A stretch of 64,000 bases of DNA from Crocodylus rhombifer (taxonomy: Eukaryota; Chordata; Crocodylia; Crocodylidae): assembly GCA_038503035.1 (NCBI GenBank), contig JAVSML010024368.1, positions 789,250 through 853,249 on the forward strand, in the 5' to 3' direction. The position numbers were made by a program, and so were the translations under genes. Below, piece by piece: positions 1-10,746 of the stretch; within the stretch, counting starts at the first letter, position 1, and each line of letters begins with the position of its first letter. The notes beneath the pieces were generated by a model, which searched no databases, was not told the DNA's origin, and was given only the letters and a program-made list of their open reading frames with translations.

Positions 1-159
1 GTTTGTTTGTTGGTGATGCAGGATGTTTCAGAGTGCACAAGGGGGCAAGAGAGCTGGGTGAGAGTTCAAGGCATTCCATTTTCCCATACCACTAAGCACA
101 ACTAAACTTCAGCTACTTTTGTTTAGTGCTGCAGTAGTTTTTATTTTGAAATGCACCTG

Positions 160-700
160 TTGGTGAGGCTGCATCTGGAGTATTGTGTTTAGTTTTCGGT
201 CCCCACTACAGAAAGGATGTGGACAAACTGCAGAGAGTCCAGCAGAGGGCAACAAAAATGGTGCGGGGGCTGGGAGACATGACTTACGAGAAGAGGCTGA
301 GGGAACTGGGCTTATTTAGTTTGGAGAAGAGAAACTGAGGGGGTATTTAATAGCAGCTTTCAACTAACTGAAGTGTAGTTCAAAATAGCATGGAGCTAGA
401 TTGTTCTCAGTGGTGGCAGATGACAAAAAAAGGAGCAAAGGTCTCCAGTTGCAGCAAGGGAAGTTTGGGTTAGATATTAGGAAAACATTTCTCACTGAGA
501 GGGTAGTAAAGCACTGGAACAGGTTACCCAGAGAGGCTGTCGGCTCTTCATCCTTGGAGGCTTTTAAGACACAGGTAGACAAAGCCTTAGCTGGGATGAT
601 GTAGAAGAGGACAGTCCTGCTTGGAGCAGGGGGTTGGATTAGATGGCCTCCTGACCTCCCTTCCAGCCCTAATTTCCTATAATTCTATTATTCTATGATA
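160..700 (+). mobile_element. CR1 LINE, 5'-truncated 3' end
   Basis: This is the last part of a CR1 ORF2 plus 3' UTR. Positions 401-604 read as the C-terminal tail of the reverse-transcriptase protein (KHWNRLPREAVGSSSLEAF). They are followed by the family's hallmark 3' end (ggggttggattagatggcc, then ccttccagcccta) and a degenerate attctatgat tail at about 680-700. Stops interrupt the frame upstream of 401, and the copy is old. The 5' break near 160 is a typical truncated insertion. It differs in subfamily from the copies at 4562 and 42170. Confidence 0.88.
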
Positions 701-2340
701 TGATGATGACACCAGGCTTTGCGGGCTTCCTCTCCGCTCAGCTTGGTTGTGTCACTTACTGTCACTGTGCATTGAAAACTTTAATAACCCTACACCACAC
801 TTACCATACTAAGGAGAATAGCAACATAAACTGAAAGAGCAAGCAGTGGTTTCTCTGGTGGGGTGAGGTGACAAGCGTTTGCAAGAAAAATAGAACTGTT
901 TTTCTCATTTTCTGCGTCATTTTTCTCATTCCTGTTATGTTTGCAGCCCTCAGATCTAGGTCCTGATATGGTCTGAGTACTCTGCTTCTTCATGCTTCTC
1001 ATATCTTTCTACAGTTGCAACCACTGATACGCTGCCTTCTTGCCAGCTGGGAGGATGGTCCAGAATGTAAACTTCCTTCCTGGTAATCTTTTACAAAGAA
1101 ACCAGTTCCCTCAAGTCTGTTAATTTTCCGGAATATCCTTAGATACAAAGTGTCTTGCAACTCTTCTGTATTAGGCAGCTGACTGGGGAGCAGTTGCAAC
1201 AGGAGAAGCATCCTAGTTGTTGGGAATGCCTCTGGCTTGAACAAGACTTGCAGCCTAGGCAAAAGAGAAAGCAGTGCTTGACAGTTAGGAAGACCGTACT
1301 TCTTGTTGCATCCCCACAGCAGTGAGCCAGGCCTAGATATTTCAGTATACAAATTGCACCATAAAGCTATAGTTTGAATTTTAATTCATGAGCTGATACA
1401 AATGATCACTCTCAAGGAACATTGGTCTGTTTTTATTACTGTCATCTCCTGGATGGAATCAGAACAATTTTCTTCAGTTTCATTGTCCTTACTCTGCTCA
1501 CAGTGAAGAAGATTCACCTTCAAACAATAAGGAACTTCTACTTTGGGTCAGGAAACCTAGATTTTATACCTGTCTTACGAAGTTCTGACTTACCTTAGTA
1601 GTCATATTCAAAACTGAAAGTCTTGATTTTAATTCATGTAAGACATTGTCCTTAAATATTTATCTTAAGGAGCTGGCACTTGCATATACAATTCCAGTTT
1701 TTCCCCAGGTAGTTTTTCAAATTAATTCTTTTACGTGCAATTAATTTTGAAAAGTTAGTATTAATAGTCAATTCTAAAGCCATAAAAAATAAAATAATAG
1801 ATAAGGAAAGAAGACACAGTGTAAGATTTACATATTAGTATAATAATGGTTGGGCTTTTTTCATACTGTTAATAAATCATGTAGGATTATGTCTGAGTGT
1901 ATGATTTTTGCCACTAGGGAGCAACTAATATATTACTGTACTAAGGAAACAGGAAATAACTGAGAAATAAATTACACAAGTGACTACTGGATTAGCAAAC
2001 ATTTAAAAATTCCCCTTGTATTAAGTAAGCCATATGCTGGTGGCCTAATAACATTAATGTAGGAATTATTGAGTAATTAGTCCTTAGCTGAAGGATTGCA
2101 AAGATGACAGTAAGAAAAAGCCCAGGAAGAAATCAGTGCCAAAATAGATGAGGGAGAAAATCTCCTGAAAACAATGTGACATAACACAGTTACCCAGGCT
2201 AACCAAATGTTATTAATGAGATGTGGAAAGGTCTGATAGATGAGAAGAGTCATCTAATGGGAGGGGAACCAGTAGCCCTACTGGGATGATGGCTTGCTAC
2301 TACTACTGTTATCATTATTATTTATTTTTTATGTTAAAAA
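701..2340. other. No gene or clear repeat seen
   Basis: AT-rich DNA without a recognisable gene or repeat. Two short minus-strand reading frames (790-1002 and 999-1352) match no family I know. They lack supporting signals such as flanking exons, and I treat them as chance. Confidence 0.5.
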
Positions 2341-2344
2341 GCTG

Positions 2345-2410
2345 CTAAAAAGCCTTGGGATGGGGTTGGACCAGATAATCCCTTGAAGTCTATTCCAGCC
2401 CTTCGGGGTT
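2345..2410 (+). mobile_element. CR1 3' tail fragment
   Basis: A short stretch (gggttggaccagataatccc, then tctattccagccc) matches the conserved CR1 3' end seen elsewhere in this window. Only about 60 bp remain. The flanking tattatta-rich DNA could be a degraded tail. Confidence 0.55.
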
Positions 2411-2780
2411 TATTATTATTGTCACTTTCTGGAAATGTAGTAAGATTCTGAAGAGAAGAAATAAAAACTTCAGAATTCTCCTCCAAAATTCAGAATTATT
2501 GGTGTTTTCAATTTTCATTTCTTTTTTCAGTGTAGTTTGGTAGAGAGACTGTCCACCCCAAGATTATGAACAGTAGCAGGTTTTAGACACATTTCATCAT
2601 GCAGAGCTTTGATAAATGGAACTCCTGCAAATTGTTCCTGGTATTCCAGTCCTTCTGTTTGCTAGGTAAACTCAGCTGATCAGTAGTATTTTTATTTCTG
2701 TGTTCAGTTATGCTACCTTTCAGAACTTCTCTCACACCCTCCTACCATTGTTTTTTACTGTGCTTTGCATGGCTTGTTCT

Positions 2781-2875
2781 GGTCAGATCTGATGAAGAAT
2801 GTTTTGCATTTGAAAGCTTGTCTGACTATCGCAGCTCTACAGTTGGTCCAATAAAATATATATCACTGTAAGAAA
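2781..2875 (+). mobile_element. Penelope-like repeat with hammerhead fold
   Basis: This copy of a reptile interspersed repeat reads gaaagcttgtctgac, then cagctctacagttggtcc and aataaaatatat. Its first 47 bases fold as a hammerhead ribozyme. Stem I pairs 2781-2788 with 2820-2827 (8 bp including two G-T). The core ctgatga lies at 2789-2795, stem II pairs 2797-2801 with 2807-2811, and gaaa starts at 2812. Stem III is the self-complementary agct at 2815-2818, which would need two strands. Penelope-like elements are known to carry hammerheads with very short stem III. The family name is inferred from this fold and from a Penelope-type RT fragment near 40100. Confidence 0.6.
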
Positions 2876-3016
2876 TTCTTGCTTGTCACATAATTTCTGG
2901 ACCATTCTGGGTAAACTGTTATTACTTTAAGGCATGTAAATGTTTCTCACAGGAAAGCTACTGTAAGGTGATAAAAACACTTTCATGTGCTTGGAACAGT
3001 ATCTAATCATGTTATA

Positions 3017-3634
3017 CAGGCAGTCCTCAGACTTACAACGCAATTGGTTCCTGAAAACATCTTAAGTCGAAACATTGTAACTCAGAACCAGTTTTCCCAT
3101 AGGAACAGTGTTATAAATGGGGAATTGGTTCCTTTACCACACTCTACCCAGCTGCCTCCAGCTGGTCAGTCTGTTGTGGTGGGGGGCAGAGAGCTGGGGC
3201 AAGGGCTGCCCAGCAGGGGTGCAGGGAGAGGGTGGGCAACTCCCGCTACTACACGAAGCCGGTCTGGGAGCTGCTCATCTGGTGGCATGTCCGTCAGCTC
3301 TCGCTGCTGCACCTGCCGCCAGTCCAGGAGGGCATGGGTTGGGGGGTATACCCCTGGATCTGTATGGGGTGGGTGTGGCCAGGGCTGCACCAGGATGTAC
3401 TCTGGGCTGGCAGCAGAGGGCGCTGGGAGTGGAGGCTGTGCCCTCCTGCCACTCGCCCAGCTGGGGTGGGGCAGAGCCACTGCGTTGCCTATGGACAAGT
3501 GGCACACAGCAGCCAAAGCTGCCTCAGCCTTGCTGTGCTTCCCAGATGAGCAGTGACTTTGCCCTGCCCCTTCCCAGCTGAGCGAGTGGCAGTGGTGGCG
3601 GTGTCAGTGGCATCAAACAGTTGAGGACTGCCTG
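3017..3634. mobile_element. Tigger-like non-autonomous DNA transposon
   Basis: A 618-bp element with 12-bp inverted ends caggcagtcctc and gaggactgcctg. It is flanked on both sides by TA (3015-3016 and 3635-3636), the target duplication of the Tc1/mariner superfamily. The cagg start and TA target fit the Tigger branch. The ends are AT-balanced, but the interior (about 3170-3600) is strongly GC-rich, so long overlapping open frames appear on both strands. None resembles a transposase. No catalytic domain remains, so the copy depends on an enzyme made elsewhere. Confidence 0.8.
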
Positions 3635-3789
3635 TATTATCACTTATACAGTATGAGTAAACAATAGCAAAATTAAAAAGAATTGTTCTGTTTCAAATAG
3701 TAGTATCATAAAAGGCCAAGGCCTGTGTCACTTAGTCTGGTTGAATAGCAAATTACTCTGCCCTATTTGTGAATCTCTTTGCTTAGCAG

Positions 3790-3897
3790 GACAAGGTTCT
3801 ATGGGTAAATGTGATATCTTTTATTAGACCAGCTGAGTAGTTGGAAAAATTGTTCCTTACAAGCTTTTAGGCACAACCACCCTTCAGGCATAGGGAG
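3790..3897 (+). mobile_element. Penelope-like repeat copy
   Basis: Reads gggtaaatgtgatatctttt, ttagaccagctgagtagttg and acccttcaggc, the same repeat as at 9471-9618 in the same orientation but more diverged. A second piece in the opposite orientation lies 90 bp downstream. Confidence 0.6.
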
Positions 3898-3983
3898 AGT
3901 CTGCTGGTGTTTATGTATTCTCTAGGGTCAAATAGAAGCTTATGCCCATATGCAAAATGCAGGTCTGTGAAAACGCAACTGCA

Positions 3984-4034
3984 TTTGGTCTAATAAAAGG
4001 TATCAGATTTACCCAAAGAACCTTGACTGCATGG
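3984..4034 (-). mobile_element. Penelope-like repeat, inverted piece
   Basis: Reads ttggtctaataaaaggtatc and agatttacccaaagaacctt. This is the reverse complement of the start of the 3790-3897 copy. Together they form a foldback pair around about 90 bp. Confidence 0.55.
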
Positions 4035-4561
4035 CAGGGAAGATCAGAGGGGATAGGAGTTAATGGCTGTGAGACAGGGAGGTGGGGAGAGAGTAAGGAT
4101 GGCAGCTATATCTGGTTCTCAGGTACAGCGTTATTGAAACTAAGTCCTTAAGACAACACACTATTGAAATCTATGTTTTGCCATATCTGTGCTTTACTGC
4201 ATATATGCATATATGCGATTTTTTTTTTCAAGTTCTCCTTCCCCTCTCACTTTCCCCACCCCCACCAAGCCCCAAGGATCTGCAAGATTCAAAACAAAAG
4301 GTGGCAGGAAGCTAACTCTTTTTCTCCTTATTAGTATAACTATTACTGGATGCTACATTCATGTTGAGTGCAGCTATTTCAGTGCCATGGATGAACAGTG
4401 GCTAGCACAGTGTAACCTCAACATTGCACATGGCCTAAGCATTGCGCATGCACCTGCAGTGCAACCCAGTAAAAACAGTAAGGGTTGATAACAATCATAT
4501 CAGCAAAACTTCTCCAGCACTTAATATCTTGTAAACACGCCCTCATAGTCTTTTCAGTTTA
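4035..4561. other. No gene or clear repeat seen
   Basis: Ordinary sequence with a short alternating stretch (gcatatatgcatatatgc) near 4199 and a T-run near 4218. No coding or repeat signal is recognised. Confidence 0.45.
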
Positions 4562-5147
4562 ACCATAGATGCATCTCGAGCAGGTCCAAGGAGGTGATCC
4601 TCCCCCTCTATGCAGCACTGGTCAGGCCGCAGCTGGAGTACTGCATCCAGTTCTGGGCGCTGCACTTCAAGAGGGATGTGGACAACATGGAGAGGGTCCA
4701 GAGGAAGGCCACTCGCATGATCAGGGGACAGCAGGGCAGGCCCTACAAGGAGAGGCTACGGGACCTGAACCTGTTCAGCCTCCACAAGAGAAGGCTGAGG
4801 GGGGATCTAGTGGCCTGTTACAAACTAGTCAGAGGGGACCAGCAGGCACTGGGGGAGTCCCTGTTCCCCCAAGTGCTATCAGGAGTGACTAGAAATAATG
4901 GTCACAAGCTGGCAGAGGGTAGATTCAGACTAGATATCAGGAGGCGCTACTTCACAGTCAGGGTGGCTAGGATCTGGAACCGACTTCCAAGAGAAGTGGT
5001 GCTGGCTCCTACCCTGGGGGTCTTTAAGAGGAGGCTGGATGAACACCTTGCTGGGGTCGTTTGACCCCAGTACTTTTTCCTGCCATGGCAGGGGGTCGGA
5101 CTAGATGATCTGCTCAGGTCCCTTCCAACCCTACCAACTATGAAACT
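4562..5147 (+). mobile_element. CR1 LINE 3' end (young subfamily)
   Basis: A 5'-truncated CR1. An open frame runs through to the stop at 5062-5064 and encodes the end of the ORF2 reverse transcriptase ([20 protein letters not shown], later WNRLPREVV). The 3' UTR follows (tttgaccccagtac, then gggggtcggactagatgatc). Homology to the copy at 42170-43720 begins near 4562, which places the truncation point there. The frame is uninterrupted, so this insertion is younger than the copies at 160 and 6105. Confidence 0.9.
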
Positions 5148-5311
5148 ACACATGAAAAGTTGGGTCTAGCTGTCCAGTTGGCAAGATCATAGTCTATAGG
5201 CCCAATAAGCAATGTCAATGAGCCACAAAACCCACCATGCAGCACAGTTTACAAGCCCACAAAAGCAAAAGCACAGTAGCAGAAACCTCACCCTTCTAGC
5301 CGCTTCTCCCT

Positions 5312-5508
5312 GGGCACATCTGCATGTGCACTCAACTGCTCAGTAACCACTGATATTGTGTGGTCCCGGTGTTGCATGGGTTTGTGCTTGCTACTGTGCA
5401 GTAGTGGCAGCATCACAGTTCATGGCTGTCAACACTAGGTTGCTGTAGCAATGAGCTACATCCCCATAGCTCATCGCTATGGTGACAGCATTTCATGTAG
5501 ATGTGCCC
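5312..5508. mobile_element. MITE with 15-bp inverted ends
   Basis: A 197-bp element bounded by gggcacatctgcatg and catgtagatgtgccc, which are inverted copies with one mismatch. No coding capacity. The target duplication is unclear, so the superfamily is undecided; hAT or Harbinger relatives are possible. Confidence 0.55.
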
Positions 5509-6104
5509 CCTATTATTTATTTGTGTTATTTGAAAAATGTATGTCATTCTTCAGTCTGTGCCAGGGATAGTGAGATGTAGCCCTATGCCCAGATTTTCCA
5601 GAGGCTGATTTATTTTCAGCCTTCTGACTTTCAAAAACACAGTTTATATTTAACATGAATTTGGAGATGAATGTAATAAGTTTTCCTTCGGAGTTAAGGA
5701 ACTTGAGGGTTTGTATATCTTTTAAGTTTTCTTAAATGTTTTGAACATGTTTATGGGTTTTTGGAAAGACTTATAAAATAAGTTTGTGATTTCAGATTCA
5801 TTAAAGATTGCAAGTTTTGTATAAAAATATCAATATGGCATTTAACTTTTCTGTGCATTAAGACAAAATAATTTGAGCTAATCAGAAATTTTCTGACAAA
5901 ATATTTTTTCACTGGGAAATGCTGATTTGTCAAAATCCAAACTGCTCATGAGACATCACTGATGAATCACCAATCATAAATGTTGCTGATTTGGAGGAAG
6001 GTGGGGGAGTGTATGGCTAGCAACTTTGCAATGGTACATTTTCGGGGATAGGATTAGGAATGATCCTGATTAAACAAATCTGAGATTAATTACTCAGGAC
6101 AGAG
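5509..6104. other. No gene or clear repeat seen
   Basis: AT-rich sequence. The only longer frame (5751-5933, minus) is low-complexity and matches nothing known. Confidence 0.45.
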
Positions 6105-7108
6105 CAATCAATGGACAAATACAAACTGGAGAACAAGTGGTTGGGCTGCAGTGCTCTAGAAAAGGACCTGGAGATTACAGTGGACTGCAAACTTAAATAT
6201 CAACATGAGCAGCAGAAGATCACTGTGAGGAGGGTGCAGCTACACCTACTTCAGCAGTGTGCCTCGTGCAGTGAAGAGAGCTCATTATGTATGTGCCACA
6301 CAGCTGAAGGGGGTATGGCCACACACCACTTGCCAGGGTCTTGGATACCAGTGACCTCTCCTGAGCTCACCACAATGTGAAGTTAGCTCCTGCCTTGAGC
6401 TCAGTATGTGCTGTGAGCTCACCAGCTGGTCAGCCTCGGTTTGTCAGGAGTTCCTACTTTCAAGTAACTCCAGAGCCCAGTAGGTGGGTGCCATGCCTGT
6501 TCAACTTTCCCCTTCTGCCTGTCCCCCACTGAATTCAACAGCAGGAGAAAAGAGGGGATGAGCAGTGGGTCTCAGTTGCTGCTTTCATGAACCTCCAGAT
6601 CCCAGGGGCTAAGTGTCACCCCTGCTGCTTGTCTTCTCTTTTCCTCTGCTGCTGAATACAGCAAGGTACAGTTTGGGCCAATGCACTTAAAAAAAGACAT
6701 AGTTAAATTGGAAATAATCCAGCAGAAAGCCACAAAAATGTTTACAGGTCTAGGAAACATGACTTACAAGGAAAGGAAATGAGAAGAACTGGGTTTATGT
6801 AGTTTGGAAAAGAGAACTGGGGGCAATAGGCTCTTCACTGTGGCCACAGGAATAGGGCAAGAAATAACAGTCTCAGTTTACAACAAAGGAGATTTATATT
6901 GGACTTTAGGAAGAAGTTTCTAACTATAATGGGTGGCTGAGCATAGGAACAGATTACCTAGAGTCTTTGTGGAATCCCATTCTTGGAAGTTTTTAAAAGC
7001 AGGTTAAACAGGCATCTGGATAATACTGGTTTCAACTGTCGTGAACACGGGGTTGGACTAAATGACCTGCTGAGGTCCTTTCCAGCCCCCTTTTTTCTAT
7101 GACTGTAT
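6105..7108 (+). mobile_element. Old CR1 split by a tandem-repeat block
   Basis: Two CR1 pieces in the same orientation. The first, about 6105-6230, encodes RT C-terminal residues (YKLENKWLGCSALEKDLEIT). The second, about 6663-7108, encodes the following region (KKDIVKLEIIQQKATKMF) and ends with cggggttggactaaatgacc and ccttttctag-type 3' sequence. About 430 bp of unrelated GC-richer DNA (6236-6662) sits between them and replaces roughly 100 bp of CR1. The element is old, with many stops. Confidence 0.75.
6446..6668 (+). repeat. Diverged tandem duplication, period ~125 bp
   Basis: Two imperfect direct copies begin at about 6446 and 6572. Both read through ttcctactttcaagtaac / ttgctgctttcatgaacc, then ccagagcccag / ccagatcccag, and end in aattcaacag / gaatacag. 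The block lies inside the CR1 at 6105-7108. Confidence 0.5.
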
Positions 7109-7817
7109 AAGTGCATCATCAGATTTATATACATTTAAAAAAAATCTTAGAATTATAGAAACTTCCCAGTTCAACATTTTTAAAATGAAGTTTGGGGTTT
7201 TATTCAAAATGACTTTTGTTGAAAAATGTCATTGCTGTATGCTAAAATAGTTTTTAAAAAAAGGTCAACATCAAAATGAAACACTTTGTAAGTATCAAAA
7301 TAAAATGTCTAAACTGATTTTTTTCTGAACTATTGGTTCATGGTTAAATTTCATTTTTATCTTTGTGTAACAGAATGGGAATATTTCAAACACTGTATTT
7401 TCAAAATAATATTTAAAAATTCTTTTGGGACTTGAAATCTTGCTTCTAACCAGTTTTCAAACAGTAATATTACTTTACCTAAACAGGGCTTTTTTCTCCA
7501 AAAGAGGCTAAATGTGACCCCCTAAAGGACCTGTTTGACTACAATATTCTAATTGGGTAAACTTAATTTAGAAATAGGGGTACTCTCTTGATCACTAAGG
7601 ATTAAGAAAATATATGCTAATCCCTATTTAAAGATGTATTTTTTATATTAGATACAAAAAGGGGTATTTTTTCCAAAATGGGATAAACTTGGTTTTGTCC
7701 TGGGAGCAACACCACTGAGAGGCTGACCCCATTTTTAAAATCAGTCACACCTACCTCAGATTCTCCGCAAGGTAGATAGAGCCATATAATATTCTGAGAG
7801 CAGTACATAATATGCTC
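7109..7817. other. No gene or clear repeat seen
   Basis: AT-rich DNA with many short A and T runs. Nothing further is recognised. Confidence 0.45.
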
Positions 7818-7869
7818 AAGAGTCTTGTCCACACAAGGAATCTAAGAGTCTTGTCTACACAAGGAATAT
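7818..7869 (+). repeat. 26-bp tandem duplication
   Basis: Two adjacent copies of a 26-bp unit (aagagtcttgtccacacaag plus gaatct). They differ at two positions. The unit overlaps the left terminus of the MITE that follows. Confidence 0.8.
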
Positions 7870-8194
7870 CCCACTGGGAATGAAAACAATGCTTGTAGCT
7901 GGTAGTGTATCTAGGGTACACCTACACAGCTTTGGCACCAGAAGTAGTATAGCTGCATTTATATGGCCCTCCTCATAGGTTAAGATACCTGCTTATAAGT
8001 AGAGTGGATGAGCCACGCAGGGTGCTCTACTACATACATGATATAGCAGCTATGTGATCTCCAACACCTGAGGGTATATCTGACAATGTATTGTCATGCA
8101 CAAATATCCCTCCACTCAAACTTCCAGAGTGACACACCAGTTTTAATGGAAGTGTAAACAATGGTGGGTACATTTTCTTAGTGCAGACAAGCCT
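7844..8194. mobile_element. MITE with cttgtctacac-type ends
   Basis: The left end reads agagtcttgtctacacaag. The right end reads ttagtgcagacaagcc, its imperfect reverse complement. The roughly 350-bp interior has no coding frame. Ends of this kind recur at 27848 and 54988, which suggests a family with several copies in the window. Confidence 0.45.
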
Positions 8195-9470
8195 TCAATC
8201 ACAGAAGACCCTTTTCATGTTTTGCCTCAGATTTTCTTTCCTTATTATATAGTGCCAAATCTTTCTAGTTGATCTGAAAACGTTGCCTGTTGTAGTAGCA
8301 AAGCCACTGTCTAGCTCAAAACTAACCCAAAGAAATCTTCTTAATATTATTCTGCTTTTTAATTCCCTGTGATTAAACTGATTTAAGCCCTGATTTAAGG
8401 AATTATCCCTCAACTTTAGGCATGTACTTATGTCCCATTGCTTTCAGTGAGATTCAAGCAAGTGTCTAATTACATATGTGTAAGTGTTGTCTTGAATAGG
8501 AACAGATTTACACACAAGTTTACTTGCCTTTCTGATTTGCAGTTTTACTGCATAATCTATGTGATTTACAGGCAGACTTTGTTAGTAGAAACTTTTCATA
8601 ACTGTAAGAGTTTGCTTTGCGTTTTGGGGCTGTTGGATCATTTTGAAATGCGGTGCCTCAAAATCAGTTTTAGCCAAGAAAGACTAAATAGATTGATGAA
8701 CTGTTTGTAAAGTGTTTTGGGATGAACAACAGTGTTAAAGGGAACTAAAGTTAGGAAAATTTTATTTTATTACTCGTTGTATTTTGGTCAGAGGAAAAAA
8801 ACCAAACAAAAAAAAACAAATTATCACCCGTTCTTGAGATAAGTTTTCTGGGATTTTTAATGACCATATCTGAAATGTGGCACATTCATTAGTTCATTGC
8901 CCCATGAGAGGTTCAGTGAATCAGCAACATGATTTTTTGCATGATTTGGATTTGCTTTGGTGTTCTTCTATTTGTGTCCTGACCTGGCCTCCCACTGCTT
9001 GACATGAAAGATCTGTGGAGATTACAGCTTAAGGCTGCAGTTCTCTAGAATAAGATAATTGAGACTGTTGACTTTTTACTGTTTACCTTAGCAACCATTA
9101 TGTATTTATTCAGATAAACAGACGTGAAAAAAATATTTTTCTGACTCTGTTCACTGCAATTCCGACACATGAAGTATACAGTACTTAACTGATTGTAGAG
9201 CTGAAAAGACTTCCATTTAAAAAAAAACCCAACAATCACTCAAATATTTCCTCAAAAATATATATTTCTAGATTGTTAGCAAGATGCATGATATGAAATG
9301 ACCAATATTAACAGACATAAAATTTTATGTTAGGCTGAATTCTACAGAAAGTGTAGGCATAACTTGGAGTATTTTAAAGCAATTTAATCACAATAAAACT
9401 TTCATGCAGATGAAGGTATCAGACAGCAACCAAGTTTGTAAAAATCAATGCAAGAATTTTATGTATCGGG
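8195..9470. other. No gene or clear repeat seen
   Basis: AT-rich sequence with an A-rich patch at about 8800-8822. The short frames at 8195-8413, 8438-8710 and 9045-9239 have no recognisable domain. Confidence 0.45.
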
Positions 9471-9618
9471 ATGTTGGTTGTAGCCATGTTGGTCTAAGGA
9501 CATAGGCAGACAAGCTTCTTTGGGTAAATCTGATATCTTTTATTAGACCAAATAAAATAGCTGGAAAAATTCTTCTTTCAAAGCTTTTGAGTACAAACAC
9601 CCTTCTTCAGGCAGAGGA
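9471..9618 (-). mobile_element. Penelope-like repeat copy
   Basis: Well-preserved copy: ttgtagccatgttggtctaa, tgggtaaatctgatatcttt and acacccttcttcaggc. On the minus strand it contains cctgaagaagggtg and a 5-bp stem (gggtg with tactc), the same hammerhead-like arrangement as at 2781. Here the gaaa motif has decayed to caaaa and stem I does not pair, so this copy should be inactive. Confidence 0.65.
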
Positions 9619-10383
9619 AAAATTTTATGTAGGCATTAGGCCCTATTAACAGAGCCTCACTTAGCATTTTTAAAGGGGTCTGCAAAATATACGTTTGCCA
9701 TTTGTCATCACATTTATGTACTCAGATATTGGTAGGCTCAAGATTTTGGTGGATCTTATGAGATGATATTTTGAAGCATGGTAGCGAGGTCTACACAGAT
9801 GAAGGTAACAGCTGTGGTCTCAGTTAAGTAGAGAATGCATCACGTGCTGTCCAGGTAGGACAGGATTTATGAGTATTTATTTTAAAGGATCAAAATAATG
9901 CAAAGCATTATAGTCTCATTTCATTTTCCCCATGTAGCTGAGCAGTGTTATAACATTCCAAAACAATATTATCTCAATGTTCATATCTCCTTTACCCAGA
10001 AAATCCTAAATAAATCAGTCCTGACCTAGCCTGTTTAGAGCCAGCTCATGCATATGTACTGTACTTGAGCTACAATCATATCTCTGATTACAGTGTGGAC
10101 ATACCCTGAAAGGGAGAAAAAGAGTCCTGGGTTCTGGTTTCTCCTTGCAATCCTATTTAAGCATTTGATCCAATGGCTATTTAATGAAAAGTGAATGAAT
10201 AACATTGGGAGTACAGACCAGAAGTCAGGCCTCAATGCTACAGGGGCAGCATTACTAGTAACCTTACTAGTTTATGGAGTCAGACTCCATCTTGTGTGTT
10301 CTCCTTCTGGAACCAGCATTTATTTTCAGTAGGTGAGCCATTTTAATGGAAGAAGTAAGAATCTCTTCAGTCCTGTCTAACTC
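9619..10383. other. No gene or clear repeat seen
   Basis: Ordinary AT-rich sequence with no supported feature. Confidence 0.4.
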
Positions 10384-10430
10384 ATAGCTTGGTGATTAGA
10401 GCACCTTCTTAGGAATCAGGAGAAGTGGAT
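10384..10430 (+). mobile_element. tRNA-derived SINE remnant
   Basis: The sequence tagcttggtgattagagcac followed by aggaatcaggagaagtgg resembles the A-box side of tRNA-derived SINEs. It stops where the CR1 tail at 10431 begins. Confidence 0.4.
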
Positions 10431-10746
10431 CATAGAATCATAGGAAGTTAGGGTTGGAAGGGACCTCAGGAGATCGTCTAGTCCAACCCCCTGTTCAAAG
10501 AACAATTTCCAACTAGATCATCCCAGCCAAAGCTTTGTCTAGCCGGATTTTGAAAACCTCCAAGGACAGAGCTTCCACCACCTCACTGGGTAACATATTC
10601 CAACGTTTTACTACCCTCCTAGTGAAAAAAAAATCTTCCTAATATCCAGCCTAAACTTCCCTTGCTGTAACTTAAGACCATTGCTCCTTGTTCTGTTATC
10701 TGCCACCACTAAGAACAGTCTAGCTCCATCTTCTTTTGAACCCCGC

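Noticed and set aside
999..1352. 117-residue minus-strand ORF
   Set aside because: No recognisable domain, splice context or homologous block. Treated as chance.
3117..3581. Overlapping long ORFs on both strands
   Set aside because: They lie in the GC-rich interior of a TIR-bounded element, overlap in several frames and have no domain; stop codons are simply rare there.
6446..6668. CRISPR-like direct repeats
   Set aside because: Only two long diverged copies, with no short identical repeats or regular spacers; vertebrate context.
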